NCBI GenBank assembly: GCA_902774795.1
Contig: CACYKA010000020.1
Span: 39,709 to 103,708 of the forward strand
Source of the DNA: an uncultured Prevotellaceae bacterium
GTDB lineage: Bacteria; Bacteroidota; Bacteroidia; Bacteroidales; Bacteroidaceae
DNA: 64,000 nt
Direction: 5' to 3'
Below the pieces are notes generated by a model. That model was not told where the DNA came from. It was given only the letters and a program-made list of their open reading frames with translations, and did not search any database. This document shows, in pieces, positions 50,644 through 59,787 of this stretch; within the stretch, counting starts at the first letter, position 1; the number at the start of each line of letters is the position of its first letter. The translations under genes and the position numbers were made by a program.

Positions 50644-52947
50644 ATGAGACGTAAATTCATTATAACTTTATGGTCTATACTGGCTTCAGTAGTAGCTTTT
50701 GTAGCCATTGTTGTATTTTTGATTTGGAATGGTTTGATTGGCTATATGCCAGACATGGAGGATTTGCAGAATCCTGTTGACCGCTTTGCCTCTCAGGTGT
50801 ATAGTGCTGACGGCAAGCTGATGGGCATGTGGAACGTAGGCAATCAGAACCGCATACATGTTGACTTCAGCAAGATAAGCCCTTACGTTATCGAAGCCCT
50901 TGTGGCAACAGAGGATGCCCGCTACTATGAGCATTCAGGCGTGGATTTCGTTGCCATAGGACGTGCACTTGTAAAGCGTGGCATTATGGGCCAGCAGAGT
51001 GCCGGTGGCGGTTCGACCATTACGCAGCAGCTGGCAAAGCAGCTGTATTCGGAAAGGGCACACAGCACCAAGGAGCGCCTGATGCAGAAGCCTATAGAAT
51101 GGATTATCGCCATTAAGCTGGAAAGGAACTTTACGAAGGAGGAGATTGTGACGATGTATCTTGACCAGTTCGACTTCCTCCACAATGCGGTAGGTATCAA
51201 GAATGCCGCAAATACGTATTTCTCAAAGGAGCCGAAGGACCTTACGCTGGAAGAGGCTGCGATGCTCGTGGGACTGTGTAAGAATCCGTCGTACTTCAAT
51301 CCAAGGCGTTACCCTGAGCGTTGTCAGGAGCGCAGAAATGTCGTTCTGCAGCAGATGGAGAAGGCTGGATACATCTCTCATGCACAGTACAGGGAGAGTG
51401 CAGCGAAGCCTTTGGAGCTGCACTTCAAGCAGAAGGAGGTGACTGCCGGCATAGCACCATACTTCAGGGAATACCTGAGAAAGTATATGATGATGGAGCA
51501 TCCCCGCAGGGAGAACTATCCTTCATGGAACTATACGAAATTCTACATCGACTCCGTTGCCTGGGCCAACGACCCATTGGCAGGATGGTGTAACAAAAAC
51601 CTGAAGAAGGACGGTACGCCGTATGACGTGCATAAGGACGGTCTGAAGATATACACCACGATAGATACACGCATGCAGAGATATGCCGAGCAAGCTATGC
51701 TTGAGCACCTGGCGAAACACTTGCAGCCTGCCTTTACGGAGGCTAACAAATATAAGCCCAATGCTCCATTCTCAACTCATACCTCACAGGCACAGGTTGA
51801 TGCCATTCTGGAGCGAAGCATAAAGAACAGCCCTCGCTGGTACAGAATGCGTGATGCAGGATACAGCGAGAAGGAGATACGCGAGTCGTTCTACAAGAAG
51901 ACCGATATGTCCGTATTCTCGTACAACGGTATGGTGGACAAGGAGATGACACCGTTTGACTCCATCAGATATATCAAGTCGTTCCTGAGGTCGGGCTTCT
52001 GTTCTCTTGAAGCCAGGACAGGACAGGTGAAGGCATACGTCGGCGGTGTGGATTTCTTTAACTTCGAGTATGACATGGTGGGCGAGGGCAGACGTCAGGT
52101 CGGTTCTACTATCAAGCCATATCTCTACTCTCTTGCTGTCGAGAACGGTATGACACCATGCGACCCGATAGCGAATGTCTCAGCATATCCATCATGGCAC
52201 GTAAAAGGTGCCGGCGGTGGTTCGCTGCCGCTTAGGAATGCCCTGAAGAGGTCTTTGAACGGAGCTTCCACGCAGCTGATGAAACGTTTCTCTTACGACG
52301 GAAGTGTCTTCAAGGAATTCCTCCACAGAAGCTATGGCATAAATCTGCCTGGCGTTGCCCCGACACCGACGCTGTGTCTCGGCTCATGTGAGATATCACT
52401 TCTTGAGATGGTCAGCGCATATACGGCCTTTGTCAATCAGGGCATCCGTTGCGCTCCGCTGATGGTGACACGCATAGAAGACCGCACAGGTCAGGTGGTG
52501 GCACGCTTTGACTCACGCGTCAACGAGGCCATTTCAGCAGAGTCGTCATACAAGATGCTCGACATGCTGCAGGGTGTCATCAACGGAGGTACCGGCAGCC
52601 GCCTGAGGTATGTATATAACCTGAAGGGACAGATGGCTGGTAAGACTGGTACAACGAACATGCAGTCAGATGGTTGGTTCATGGGTCTGACGCCAAGCCT
52701 CGTATCAGGCTGCTGGGTAGGCGGTGAAGACCGCGACATACACTTCGACAGTACGGCAATGGGACAGGGTGCATCGATGGCTCTGCCAATATTCGGCCTA
52801 TATATTAAAAAGGTATTTGCCGACACAACATTGCCTTACAGGGAAGACGAGGAGTTCAGCATACCTGAGTTCTTCAACCCTTGCGGAAAGAGTAAGGATT
52901 ATGATGAAGAGGAAGATGACTTTAGCATTGAAGACGTATTTGAATAG
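50644..52947 (+). CDS. Penicillin-binding protein 1A (bifunctional)
   Basis: 767 aa from MRRKFIITLWSILASVVAFV, whose hydrophobic stretch is the inner-membrane anchor; an earlier in-frame start lies before the -7 box. Transglycosylase GT51: EDARYYEHSGVDFVAIGRA and GGGSTITQQLAKQLYSE. Transpeptidase: GSTIKPYLYSL (SxxK Ser near 487), SLNGAS (SxN-type) and GKTGTTN near 666. An acidic tail ends the protein. It polymerises and cross-links peptidoglycan in the periplasm. Confidence 0.93.
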   Translation: MRRKFIITLWSILASVVAFVAIVVFLIWNGLIGYMPDMEDLQNPVDRFASQVYSADGKLMGMWNVGNQNRIHVDFSKISPYVIEALVATEDARYYEHSGVDFVAIGRALVKRGIMGQQSAGGGSTITQQLAKQLYSERAHSTKERLMQKPIEWIIAIKLERNFTKEEIVTMYLDQFDFLHNAVGIKNAANTYFSKEPKDLTLEEAAMLVGLCKNPSYFNPRRYPERCQERRNVVLQQMEKAGYISHAQYRESAAKPLELHFKQKEVTAGIAPYFREYLRKYMMMEHPRRENYPSWNYTKFYIDSVAWANDPLAGWCNKNLKKDGTPYDVHKDGLKIYTTIDTRMQRYAEQAMLEHLAKHLQPAFTEANKYKPNAPFSTHTSQAQVDAILERSIKNSPRWYRMRDAGYSEKEIRESFYKKTDMSVFSYNGMVDKEMTPFDSIRYIKSFLRSGFCSLEARTGQVKAYVGGVDFFNFEYDMVGEGRRQVGSTIKPYLYSLAVENGMTPCDPIANVSAYPSWHVKGAGGGSLPLRNALKRSLNGASTQLMKRFSYDGSVFKEFLHRSYGINLPGVAPTPTLCLGSCEISLLEMVSAYTAFVNQGIRCAPLMVTRIEDRTGQVVARFDSRVNEAISAESSYKMLDMLQGVINGGTGSRLRYVYNLKGQMAGKTGTTNMQSDGWFMGLTPSLVSGCWVGGEDRDIHFDSTAMGQGASMALPIFGLYIKKVFADTTLPYREDEEFSIPEFFNPCGKSKDYDEEEDDFSIEDVFE

Positions 52948-53002
52948 GTGACACTATGTGTTGCGTAGAAATATAATTTTTTAATTTTATACTAACCTTA
53001 TT

Positions 53003-54421
53003 ATGATTAAATCATTCAACGACAAGAATTTCCTGCTTGAGACAGAAACCGCGCAGGAACTGTATCACAACCATGCGGCAAAGATGCCGATTATCGACTA
53101 TCACTGTCACTTGATACCACAGATGGTGGCTGAGAACAAACGCTTCGAGTCAATAGCACAGATATGGCTCATGGGCGACCACTACAAGTGGCGCGCTATG
53201 CGTTCAAACGGTGTCAACGAGCGCTTCTGCACAGGCAAGGATACGACCGATTGGGAGAAGTTTGAGAAGTGGGCCGAGACAGTGCCTTATACCTTCCGTA
53301 ACCCTCTGTATCACTGGACACACCTGGAGCTGAAGACAGCGTTTGGCATAGAGGAGACGCTGAATCCTGAGAATGCTCGCGCCATCTTCGACAAGTGTAA
53401 CGACATGATCAAGAACGACCCTAAGTTCACACCACGCGGACTTATGGCACACTATAATGTTGAGACTGTCTGCACTACCGACGACCCAGTTGATACTCTT
53501 GAGTGGCACTACATCGTGGCTGCCGACGCTACATGCAAGACCCGCATGATACCGGCTTGGCGTCCTGATGCTGCTATGAATATCGAGGCTGCAACATGGA
53601 AGGGCTATATCGAAAAGCTGGAGCAGGTATCTGGTGTTGAGATAAAGAAGTTTGCCGATATGGTTGATGCTCTCCAGAAGCGTCATGACTTCTTCGCATC
53701 AAAGGGCTGCAAGCTGTCTGACCACGGCATAGAGGAATTCTACGACGAGCCATATACCGATGCAGAGATTGATGCAATCCTGCAGAAGGCTCTCTCAGGC
53801 AAGACACCTACCGTTGCTGAGCAGCGTCAGTTCAAGCATGCCTTCCTCAAGGAAATGGCTATCATGGACTATAATGCCGGATGGACACAGCAGTTCCATT
53901 ATGGTGCTATCCGCAACAACAATACAAAGATGTTCCAGCAGCTGGGTGCCGACACCGGTTTCGACTCTATCGGTGAGTTCACAACGGCAAAGGCATGCTC
54001 TCACTTCCTCGACGAGCTGAATGTGCAGGGCAAGTTGACAAAGACCATCCTCTATAACCTCAACCCATGTGCCAACGAGGTGCTTGCCACCATGCTGGGT
54101 AACTTCCAGGACGGCTCTTGCCCAGGTAAGATACAGTGGGGTTCAGGCTGGTGGTTCCTCGACCAGAAGGACGGTATGGAGAAGCAGATGAATGCTCTCT
54201 CTCTGCTCGGCCTGCTGAGCCGCTTCGTAGGTATGCTGACCGACTCTCGCTCATTCCTCTCTTATCCTCGTCACGAGTATTTCCGCAGAACATTCTGTAA
54301 CCTCCTCGGCAACGACATCGAGAAGGGTATGGTACCGTTCACGGGCTATGAGGAGAAGCGTGTCCGCCAGATGGTGGAGGATGTATCCTACAACAATGCC
54401 AAGAACTATTTTAACTTCTAA
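53003..54421 (+). CDS. uxaC: Glucuronate isomerase
   Basis: 472 aa. MPIIDYHCHLIPQMVAENK holds the metal His pair of the amidohydrolase-like fold; VETVCTTDDPVDTLEWH and WRPDAAMNIE are UxaC motifs, and GMLTDSRSFLSYPRHEYFRR closes the site. It converts glucuronate to fructuronate or galacturonate to tagaturonate. Other uronate genes are not nearby. galK follows 22 bp on. Confidence 0.94.
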   Translation: MIKSFNDKNFLLETETAQELYHNHAAKMPIIDYHCHLIPQMVAENKRFESIAQIWLMGDHYKWRAMRSNGVNERFCTGKDTTDWEKFEKWAETVPYTFRNPLYHWTHLELKTAFGIEETLNPENARAIFDKCNDMIKNDPKFTPRGLMAHYNVETVCTTDDPVDTLEWHYIVAADATCKTRMIPAWRPDAAMNIEAATWKGYIEKLEQVSGVEIKKFADMVDALQKRHDFFASKGCKLSDHGIEEFYDEPYTDAEIDAILQKALSGKTPTVAEQRQFKHAFLKEMAIMDYNAGWTQQFHYGAIRNNNTKMFQQLGADTGFDSIGEFTTAKACSHFLDELNVQGKLTKTILYNLNPCANEVLATMLGNFQDGSCPGKIQWGSGWWFLDQKDGMEKQMNALSLLGLLSRFVGMLTDSRSFLSYPRHEYFRRTFCNLLGNDIEKGMVPFTGYEEKRVRQMVEDVSYNNAKNYFNF

Positions 54422-54443
54422 AATAAACTAATTCCTAAGAACT

Positions 54444-55607
54444 ATGGTTGACATTGAATTTGTTCGTTCGCGTTTTATCAAGCATTTTGATGGCCAGACG
54501 GGAAACATATATTTCTCTCCGGGCCGTATAAACCTCATTGGTGAGCATACCGACTATAATGGCGGCTATGTATTCCCAGGTGCAGTAGATACTGGTGTGA
54601 TGGCAGAGTTACGTCCTAATGGCACGAATATGATCAGGGCTTACTCCATCGACCTCAAGGACCGTGTTGACTTCGACATTAACGACCCTAAGGGTCCGAA
54701 TGCTACATGGGCACGCTTTATCTACGGTATGGTGAAGGAATTCCAACTTCTCGGCGTAGATGTCAAGGGCTTCAATATCGCCTTCGCAGGTGATGTGCCC
54801 CTCGGAGCTGGTATGTCATCTTCTGCTGCTATGGAGAGCTGCTTCGGATGCGCCCTCAACGACCTCTTTGCTAATAATAAGATTTCAAAGTGGGACATCG
54901 TGCTTGCTGGTCAGGCAACAGAGCATAAGTATATCGGCTGCAACTGCGGCATCATGGATCAGTTCGCTTCTGTCTTCGGAGAAGAGGGTAAGCTGATGCG
55001 TCTTGACTGTAACTCACGCGAGTTTGAATACTTCCCCTTCAAGCCTGTTGGCTATAAGCTCGTGCTGCTCAACAGCTGCGTGAAGCATGAGTTGGCCGGT
55101 TCTCCTTACAACGACCGCCGCAACAGCTGCGAGAATGTCGCAAAGGCTGTTCAGGCAAAGCATCCTGAGCGCACTATCAATACTCTGCGCGACTGCACAT
55201 GGGAAGACCTTGAGGAGGTTAAGGGCGACGTGTCTGCTGAAGACATCCAGCGTGCTACATTCGTACTGGGTGAGAAAGACCGCGTGCTCGGTGTCTGTGA
55301 TGCTCTTAACGCAGGTGACTATGAGAAGGTTGGAGAACTGATGTATGCTACCCACAAGGGTCTGTCAAAGGATTATGAGGTCAGCTGTGAGGAACTCGAC
55401 TATCTTAACGACATTGCCAAGGAGTGTGGCGTTACAGGCTCACGTATCATGGGCGGCGGCTTCGGCGGATGCACCATCAACCTTGTCAAGGATGAGCTTT
55501 ATGACAACTTCATCAAGACTGCCAAGGAGAAGTTTAACGCAAAGTATGGTCACGAACCAAAGGTTTATAACGTCGTTATAGGCCAAGGCTCAAGGAAGAT
55601 TTGTTAA
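54444..55607 (+). CDS. galK: Galactokinase
   Basis: 387 aa. The signature GRINLIGEHTDYNGGYVFPG (about 28-47), the GHMP ATP loop VPLGAGMSSSAAMES (about 118-132) and MGGGFGGCTINLV are all intact. It phosphorylates galactose for the Leloir pathway. With uxaC it forms a small sugar-use unit ended by a good terminator. Confidence 0.95.
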   Translation: MVDIEFVRSRFIKHFDGQTGNIYFSPGRINLIGEHTDYNGGYVFPGAVDTGVMAELRPNGTNMIRAYSIDLKDRVDFDINDPKGPNATWARFIYGMVKEFQLLGVDVKGFNIAFAGDVPLGAGMSSSAAMESCFGCALNDLFANNKISKWDIVLAGQATEHKYIGCNCGIMDQFASVFGEEGKLMRLDCNSREFEYFPFKPVGYKLVLLNSCVKHELAGSPYNDRRNSCENVAKAVQAKHPERTINTLRDCTWEDLEEVKGDVSAEDIQRATFVLGEKDRVLGVCDALNAGDYEKVGELMYATHKGLSKDYEVSCEELDYLNDIAKECGVTGSRIMGGGFGGCTINLVKDELYDNFIKTAKEKFNAKYGHEPKVYNVVIGQGSRKIC

Positions 55608-55629
55608 TTATATTTGACACAAGTCAAGG

Positions 55630-55668
55630 AAAAGTGGTAATTTGAAATATAATTACCACTTTTCTCTT
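55630..55668 (+). terminator. galK terminator
   Basis: AAAAGTGGTAAT pairs with ATTACCACTTTT, with a 9-nt loop and T-rich tail, 22 bp after the stop. Symmetric, so it can also work in reverse. Confidence 0.88.
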
Positions 55669-55675
55669 TAAAATA

Positions 55676-55707
55676 TTTGCTTATATCAAAAAACTTTTGT
55701 ACCTTTG
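55676..55707 (+). promoter_or_regulatory. tRNA-Pro promoter
   Basis: TTTG (55676-55679), 20 bp, TACCTTTG (55700-55707), then CATCCGCATTTGAAAAAGTG as leader, shared with tRNA-Arg. Confidence 0.9.
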
Positions 55708-55730
55708 CATCCGCATTTGAAAAAGTGCAC

Positions 55731-55803
55731 CGGGGTGTAGCGCAGTTGGTAGCGTTCCTGGTTTGGGACCAGGCTGTCGCAGGTTCGAGTCCTGTCACCC
55801 CGA
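55731..55803 (+). tRNA. tRNA-Pro (UGG)
   Basis: Acceptor CGGGGTG pairs with CACCCCG, anticodon stem CCTGG/CCAGG around loop TTTGGGA gives UGG, and T arm GGTTCGAGTCC. Discriminator A; CCA is not encoded (CCC follows). Confidence 0.95.
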
Positions 55804-55863
55804 CCCTGAAAGAGGAGCTCCATTTTGGAAGTCTCCTCTTTTCTCTTACATATCATCCCAAAT

Positions 55864-55898
55864 CTTTAAACTTTAAACATTAAACTATAAACATTATA
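55864..55898 (+). repeat. Heptad array before leuB
   Basis: Five 7-mers (CTTTAAA, CATTAAA, CTATAAA types) end 4 bp before the leuB ATG. TAA in every unit. Confidence 0.88.
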
Positions 55899-55902
55899 AA
55901 AT

Positions 55903-56985
55903 ATGAAACTTAAAATTGCTGTTTTGGCCGGTGACGGTATCGGTCCGGAAATTATGGAGCAGGGTGTGGCTGTAATGTCTGCTGTAGCAGAGAAGTTCGG
56001 CCATGAGGTTAGTTACAAGGAAGCTCTCTGTGGCGCTCATGCCATCGATGAGGTTGGTGACCCATTCCCAGAGGAGACCTACAAGACATGTGAGGAGGCT
56101 GATGCTGTTCTCTTTGCCAGCGTAGGCGACCCTAAGTTTGACAACAACCCTTCAGCAAAGGTGCGTCCTGAGCAGGGACTTCTTGCTATGCGTAAGAAGC
56201 TCGGCCTCTTTGCTAACATCCGTCCTGTTACCACATTCGACTGTCTTGTACACAAGTCACCTCTGAAGGATGAAATCGTTAAGGGCGCAGACTTTATCTG
56301 TATTCGCGAGCTCACAGGTGGTATGTACTTCGGCAAGAAGCAGGAGCCTCAGATGAATGCTGAGCTGGGCGAGGAAGATGCTCTCGATACCAACTACTAC
56401 ACACGTCATGAGGTAGAGCGCATCCTGAAGGTAGCATACCAGTATGCCCGCCAGCGTAAGAATCACGTAACTGTTGTCGATAAGGCAAACGTGCTTGCTT
56501 CTTCTCGTCTGTGGCGTAAGATTGCTCAGGAGATTGCTCCTCAGTATCCTGACGTTACTACCGATTATATGTATGTTGACAATGCTGCGATGCGCATGAT
56601 TCAGGAGCCAACATTCTTCGACGTTATGGTAACAGAGAATACCTTCGGTGATATCCTTACCGACGAGGGCTCATGCATCACAGGTTCTATGGGTCTGCTG
56701 CCATCAGCATCAACAGGTTCTTCTACACCAGTCTTCGAGCCTATCCACGGTTCATGGCCACAGGGTAAGGGACTGAATATTGCCAACCCTCTTGCACAGA
56801 TTCTCTCTGTCGCTATGCTCTATGAATATTTCGACCTCAAGGAAGAAGGCGCACTCATCCGCAAGGCTGTCGATGCTTCTCTCGACCAGAATGTCCGCAC
56901 TCCGGAAATTCAGGTAGAAGGCGGTGCAAAATACGGCACCAAGGAAGTCGGCCAGTGGATTGTTGACTTCATCAAGAAGGCGTAA
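55903..56985 (+). CDS. leuB: 3-isopropylmalate dehydrogenase
   Basis: 360 aa. [16 protein letters not shown] (N-terminal), [29 protein letters not shown] and the Asp-rich [19 protein letters not shown] are the isocitrate/isopropylmalate dehydrogenase motifs; the Tyr/Lys pair and LLPSAST fit LeuB. It oxidises 3-isopropylmalate in leucine synthesis. leuA, leuC and leuD are not adjacent. Confidence 0.94.
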   Translation: MKLKIAVLAGDGIGPEIMEQGVAVMSAVAEKFGHEVSYKEALCGAHAIDEVGDPFPEETYKTCEEADAVLFASVGDPKFDNNPSAKVRPEQGLLAMRKKLGLFANIRPVTTFDCLVHKSPLKDEIVKGADFICIRELTGGMYFGKKQEPQMNAELGEEDALDTNYYTRHEVERILKVAYQYARQRKNHVTVVDKANVLASSRLWRKIAQEIAPQYPDVTTDYMYVDNAAMRMIQEPTFFDVMVTENTFGDILTDEGSCITGSMGLLPSASTGSSTPVFEPIHGSWPQGKGLNIANPLAQILSVAMLYEYFDLKEEGALIRKAVDASLDQNVRTPEIQVEGGAKYGTKEVGQWIVDFIKKA

Positions 56986-57009
56986 GATAAATTGAAAATT
57001 AAAATATTA

Positions 57010-57040
57010 AAGGCAGGAATCATTTCCTGCCTTTTTTCTT
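57010..57040 (+). terminator. leuB terminator
   Basis: AAGGCAGGAA and TTCCTGCCTT form a 10-bp stem followed by a T-run; convergent pepD may use the other side. Confidence 0.88.
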
Positions 57041-57042
57041 GT

Positions 57043-57077
57043 CTCTAACCGCTAACCACTAACCGCTAACTGCTAAC
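57043..57077 (-). repeat. Heptad array spanning pepD C-terminus
   Basis: Five 7-mers (TTAGCGG type on the minus strand). The last six residues of PepD and its TAG stop are encoded inside it. Confidence 0.93.
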
Positions 57078-58549
57078 CTTACAACCCGCCAGATATTGTC
57101 TGCCGTGGTGAGGGAGACTTTTTCGTTAGGGCTGTGCGGATACATTATTCGCGGTCCGATAGATGCGATGTGTATGCCCGGGAAATTTTCTACGAAGTAG
57201 CCAGCCTCCAATGCAAAGTGCATTGATACCGGAGTAGGTGAAAAATGCAGCACATCGCTGAAGGTGTTCATCACCTGCTGCACCCACGGATGGTGCAGGT
57301 CTTCCTGCCATGAGCTGAGGTGCATGATGGTCTCAACCTCGGCACCTGTTAGGGTAAAAATCTTCGAAATATTGTCGGCAAGTTCTTCCAAAGCCTGCAT
57401 GGAGAAACTCCTCGTGTGAGAGCTTATTAAACAATATTGAACATTGAACATTGAACATTGAACCCTTTGAACTCCTTGAACCCCTTGAACTCCTTGAACT
57501 CTTGAACCCTCTGTGTCTATTATCCCAATATTGTTGCTTGTCTCCACTCCGCCGTCGGGACGCATGGTGACAGGACCAGAGGGAATGCCGTTGACACTTG
57601 CAAGGATAAGGTGGGTGCCTTCTTCGTTGATGACAGAGGAATGCCACACCGCCGGCTTTGCACTAACTATGACGTCAGGATCGCTTTCTGAATACTGTGC
57701 CTTTATGGCGTCGTTACATTGGTTGACGAGCACATTAAAGGCTTCGGCATTCTCCTTGGGGATGCATATCTTCGCCTCAGCCTCGCAAGGTATGGCAGAA
57801 TAAGCCTGCCCTCCCTTTATATTAATAAGGTATAGCTTAATGTTTGTCTGACGTATTGCGACAAGCAGCAAGTTGCAGAGAATCTTTATAGCATTAGCCC
57901 GCCCGCTGCCTATATCCACGCCGCTGTGTCCGCCTCTGCCCCCGGTGACGCTTACGGAGAGGGTGATATAGTCCTTTGGCATCGCGGTACGGCGGTATGG
58001 CAGATGTGCCACCTGTATGTGGGCTCCTGCCGATGCAACAGTTATCTCGCTGTAGGCTTCAGAGTCTATGTTCAGCACGCGTCTGCCTTTGAAGAAATCT
58101 GGTGCCAAACCTGCAGCCCCCGACATGTCTGTCTCTTCGCATGTGGTGGTAAGCACCTCAAGGGCAGGGTGGGGCAGTTCATCATCTGCAAGTATAGCAA
58201 GAGCCATTGACAGTCCTATGCCATTATCTGCTCCTAATGAGGTGTGGTCGGCACGCATCCAACGCTCTCCGTTCTCTTCATATTCTATTGTCTTGACAGT
58301 TCCAGGTACGGGATAACCCTCTTCAGCCACACACACCATGTCCATGTGGTTGAGAATGACGATTGGCTCTTTGTCTTCATATCCTGGTGTAGCAGGCTTC
58401 TCTATCACCACACAGTTGTTCGCATCGCGGCGGTAGGTGAGACCATGTTCCTTTGCAAAGTTGCATAGAAAGTCTGCCACTTTCTCCTCATGGTGCGAAG
58501 GACGTGGAATAGCACAGAGTTGCTTGAAGATGTCAAGATATGACTGCAT
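57059..58549 (-). CDS. pepD: Aminoacyl-histidine dipeptidase (PepD family)
   Basis: 496 aa from MQSYLDIFKQLCAIPRPSHH; 14 more residues are possible upstream but overlap DUF3784. ILNHMDMVCV, TSLGADNGIGLSMA and TTCEETDMSGA hold the two-zinc site, and GGRGGHSGVDIGSGRANAIK the lid. It hydrolyses Xaa-His and similar dipeptides. Residues about 348-371 (GSRVQGVQGVQ and on) are a 72-bp repeat insertion, and the C-terminus RLAVSG comes from a heptad array. The enzyme may be affected. Confidence 0.9.
   Translation of the reverse strand: MQSYLDIFKQLCAIPRPSHHEEKVADFLCNFAKEHGLTYRRDANNCVVIEKPATPGYEDKEPIVILNHMDMVCVAEEGYPVPGTVKTIEYEENGERWMRADHTSLGADNGIGLSMALAILADDELPHPALEVLTTTCEETDMSGAAGLAPDFFKGRRVLNIDSEAYSEITVASAGAHIQVAHLPYRRTAMPKDYITLSVSVTGGRGGHSGVDIGSGRANAIKILCNLLLVAIRQTNIKLYLINIKGGQAYSAIPCEAEAKICIPKENAEAFNVLVNQCNDAIKAQYSESDPDVIVSAKPAVWHSSVINEEGTHLILASVNGIPSGPVTMRPDGGVETSNNIGIIDTEGSRVQGVQGVQGVQRVQCSMFNVQYCLISSHTRSFSMQALEELADNISKIFTLTGAEVETIMHLSSWQEDLHHPWVQQVMNTFSDVLHFSPTPVSMHFALEAGYFVENFPGIHIASIGPRIMYPHSPNEKVSLTTADNIWRVVRLAVSG
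57436..57507 (-). repeat. 72-bp GTTCAA repeat block inside pepD
   Basis: Four 7-mers (GTTCAAT), four 9-mers (GTTCAAGGA type) and one 8-mer: exactly 72 bp, so 24 codons with the frame kept. It encodes V-Q-G triplets. Confidence 0.93.
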
Positions 58550-58550
58550 A

Positions 58551-58850
58551 TTATTTCTTTTTGGCCCAGGTATTGGCAAGTATAACGACAAATATTACCA
58601 CAGCCATAAATACTGCTGTGGCACCAAGCTGCGCTTGGATATTATTTCCTATAATATGTAAGGCGACGCAGAAAGCTGCAGTAATGACTGATATTCCACA
58701 CATCAGCAGACGCAGACGGTGGATATTAACTTTCTTACGTTCCTCCTCACTGGCTGTGTTGTATCCGGCAATGAGTTTGTCGCCCTTGCCAAGATAAAAT
58801 ACAATGGCAAGAACAATGAATAGTAATGTGAAAAATATTGCTGGAATCAT
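58551..58850 (-). CDS. DUF3784 family membrane protein
   Basis: 99 aa with three hydrophobic segments (IPAIFFTLLFIVLAIVFYLG at the start, a middle one after HRLRLLMCG, and FMAVVIFVVILANT). KLIAGYNTASEEERKKVN is the DUF3784 loop. Function unknown; inner membrane. ATGA overlap with the upstream phosphorylase gene. Confidence 0.82.
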   Translation of the reverse strand: MIPAIFFTLLFIVLAIVFYLGKGDKLIAGYNTASEEERKKVNIHRLRLLMCGISVITAAFCVALHIIGNNIQAQLGATAVFMAVVIFVVILANTWAKKK

Positions 58851-59710
58851 ATTCTTTTAAGAACAAGTTCTATCAGGTCAGTAATTGATGATTTATACTC
58901 CGTATTCATCTCCTTGTTGTAGCGGTTTGCTACGACTATGCAGCAGGTCATCGCCTTGTGTCCTAAAAGCGATGCCAAACCAGCAAGGGCAGACGATTCC
59001 ATCTCGAAGTTGCAAATCTTCAGACCGTCATATTCGAAGGCCTCAATCTTTTCGTTCTGGTCTGGATCTTGTATTGCCAGACGCACCTCTCGTCCCTGCG
59101 GACCGTAGAAGCCTCCGCAAGCGCAAGTGATACCCTTAACCATATCGTCACCGGCAATGCGCTCTATCAAACCTTCATCAGCAACGGCAACGTAAGGAGC
59201 TGGCTTTTTCTCAGACCACAGCATGTCTTTCATGAAAGCCTTTTCGAGGGCTAAGTCGCACACCTCGTCGCGCCCAGCGTAATAGTTCAGCAGACCGTCG
59301 AAACCTATGCTCTTTACCGATGCTATGAACGACCCTATCGGAGTGAAAGGTTGCAGACCTCCGCAGGTGCCGAGACGCACCAGTTCGAGGGTCTTGTGCT
59401 CATCCTTAACCTCACGCTTTTCGAGGTCTATGTTCACAAGGGCATCGAGTTCGGTCATCACGATGTCGATGTTGTCGCAACCTATGCCGGTAGAGACACA
59501 GCTGATGCGCTTGCCCTTGTAAGTACCCGTGATGGTGTGGAATTCTCTGCTCTGTACTTCGCACTCTATGGTGTCGAAATACTTGGCAATCATGGTGACT
59601 CTGTCCTGATCGCCCACGAGGATAATCTTGTCGGCAAGTTGCCCAGGACGCAAATGCAGATGGAATACACTTCCATCTGCATTTATCGGTAATTCTGATG
59701 ATTCAATCAT
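58847..59710 (-). CDS. Nucleoside phosphorylase (uridine phosphorylase-like)
   Basis: 287 aa. KIILVGDQDRVTMIAKYFDT, SCVSTGIGCDNIDIVM, VRLGTCGGLQPF (phosphate loop) and CNFEMESSALAGLASLLGHK (sugar-binding Glu/Met) are PNP/UDP family motifs. Uridine phosphorylase is the best guess. It cleaves nucleosides with phosphate for salvage. Confidence 0.88.
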   Translation of the reverse strand: MIESSELPINADGSVFHLHLRPGQLADKIILVGDQDRVTMIAKYFDTIECEVQSREFHTITGTYKGKRISCVSTGIGCDNIDIVMTELDALVNIDLEKREVKDEHKTLELVRLGTCGGLQPFTPIGSFIASVKSIGFDGLLNYYAGRDEVCDLALEKAFMKDMLWSEKKPAPYVAVADEGLIERIAGDDMVKGITCACGGFYGPQGREVRLAIQDPDQNEKIEAFEYDGLKICNFEMESSALAGLASLLGHKAMTCCIVVANRYNKEMNTEYKSSITDLIELVLKRI

Positions 59711-59714
59711 AGTT

Positions 59715-59787
59715 CTTTAAGCATTAAGCATTAAGCATTAAGCTTTAACCGCTAACCACTAACCACTAACCATTAACCATTAACCAT
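59715..59787 (-). repeat. Long heptad array between Nfn-like and phosphorylase genes
   Basis: About ten 7-mers (TAATGGT, TAGTGGT, TAAAGCT, TAATGCT types on the minus strand). It begins at the last codon and TAA of the upstream gene and ends just before the next ATG. Confidence 0.95.

Noticed and set aside
57436-57507. Frameshift or sequencing artefact in PepD
   Set aside because: The frame is kept across exactly 72 bp and PepD-like residues resume; related blocks occur in two other genes, so artefact is unlikely though not excluded.
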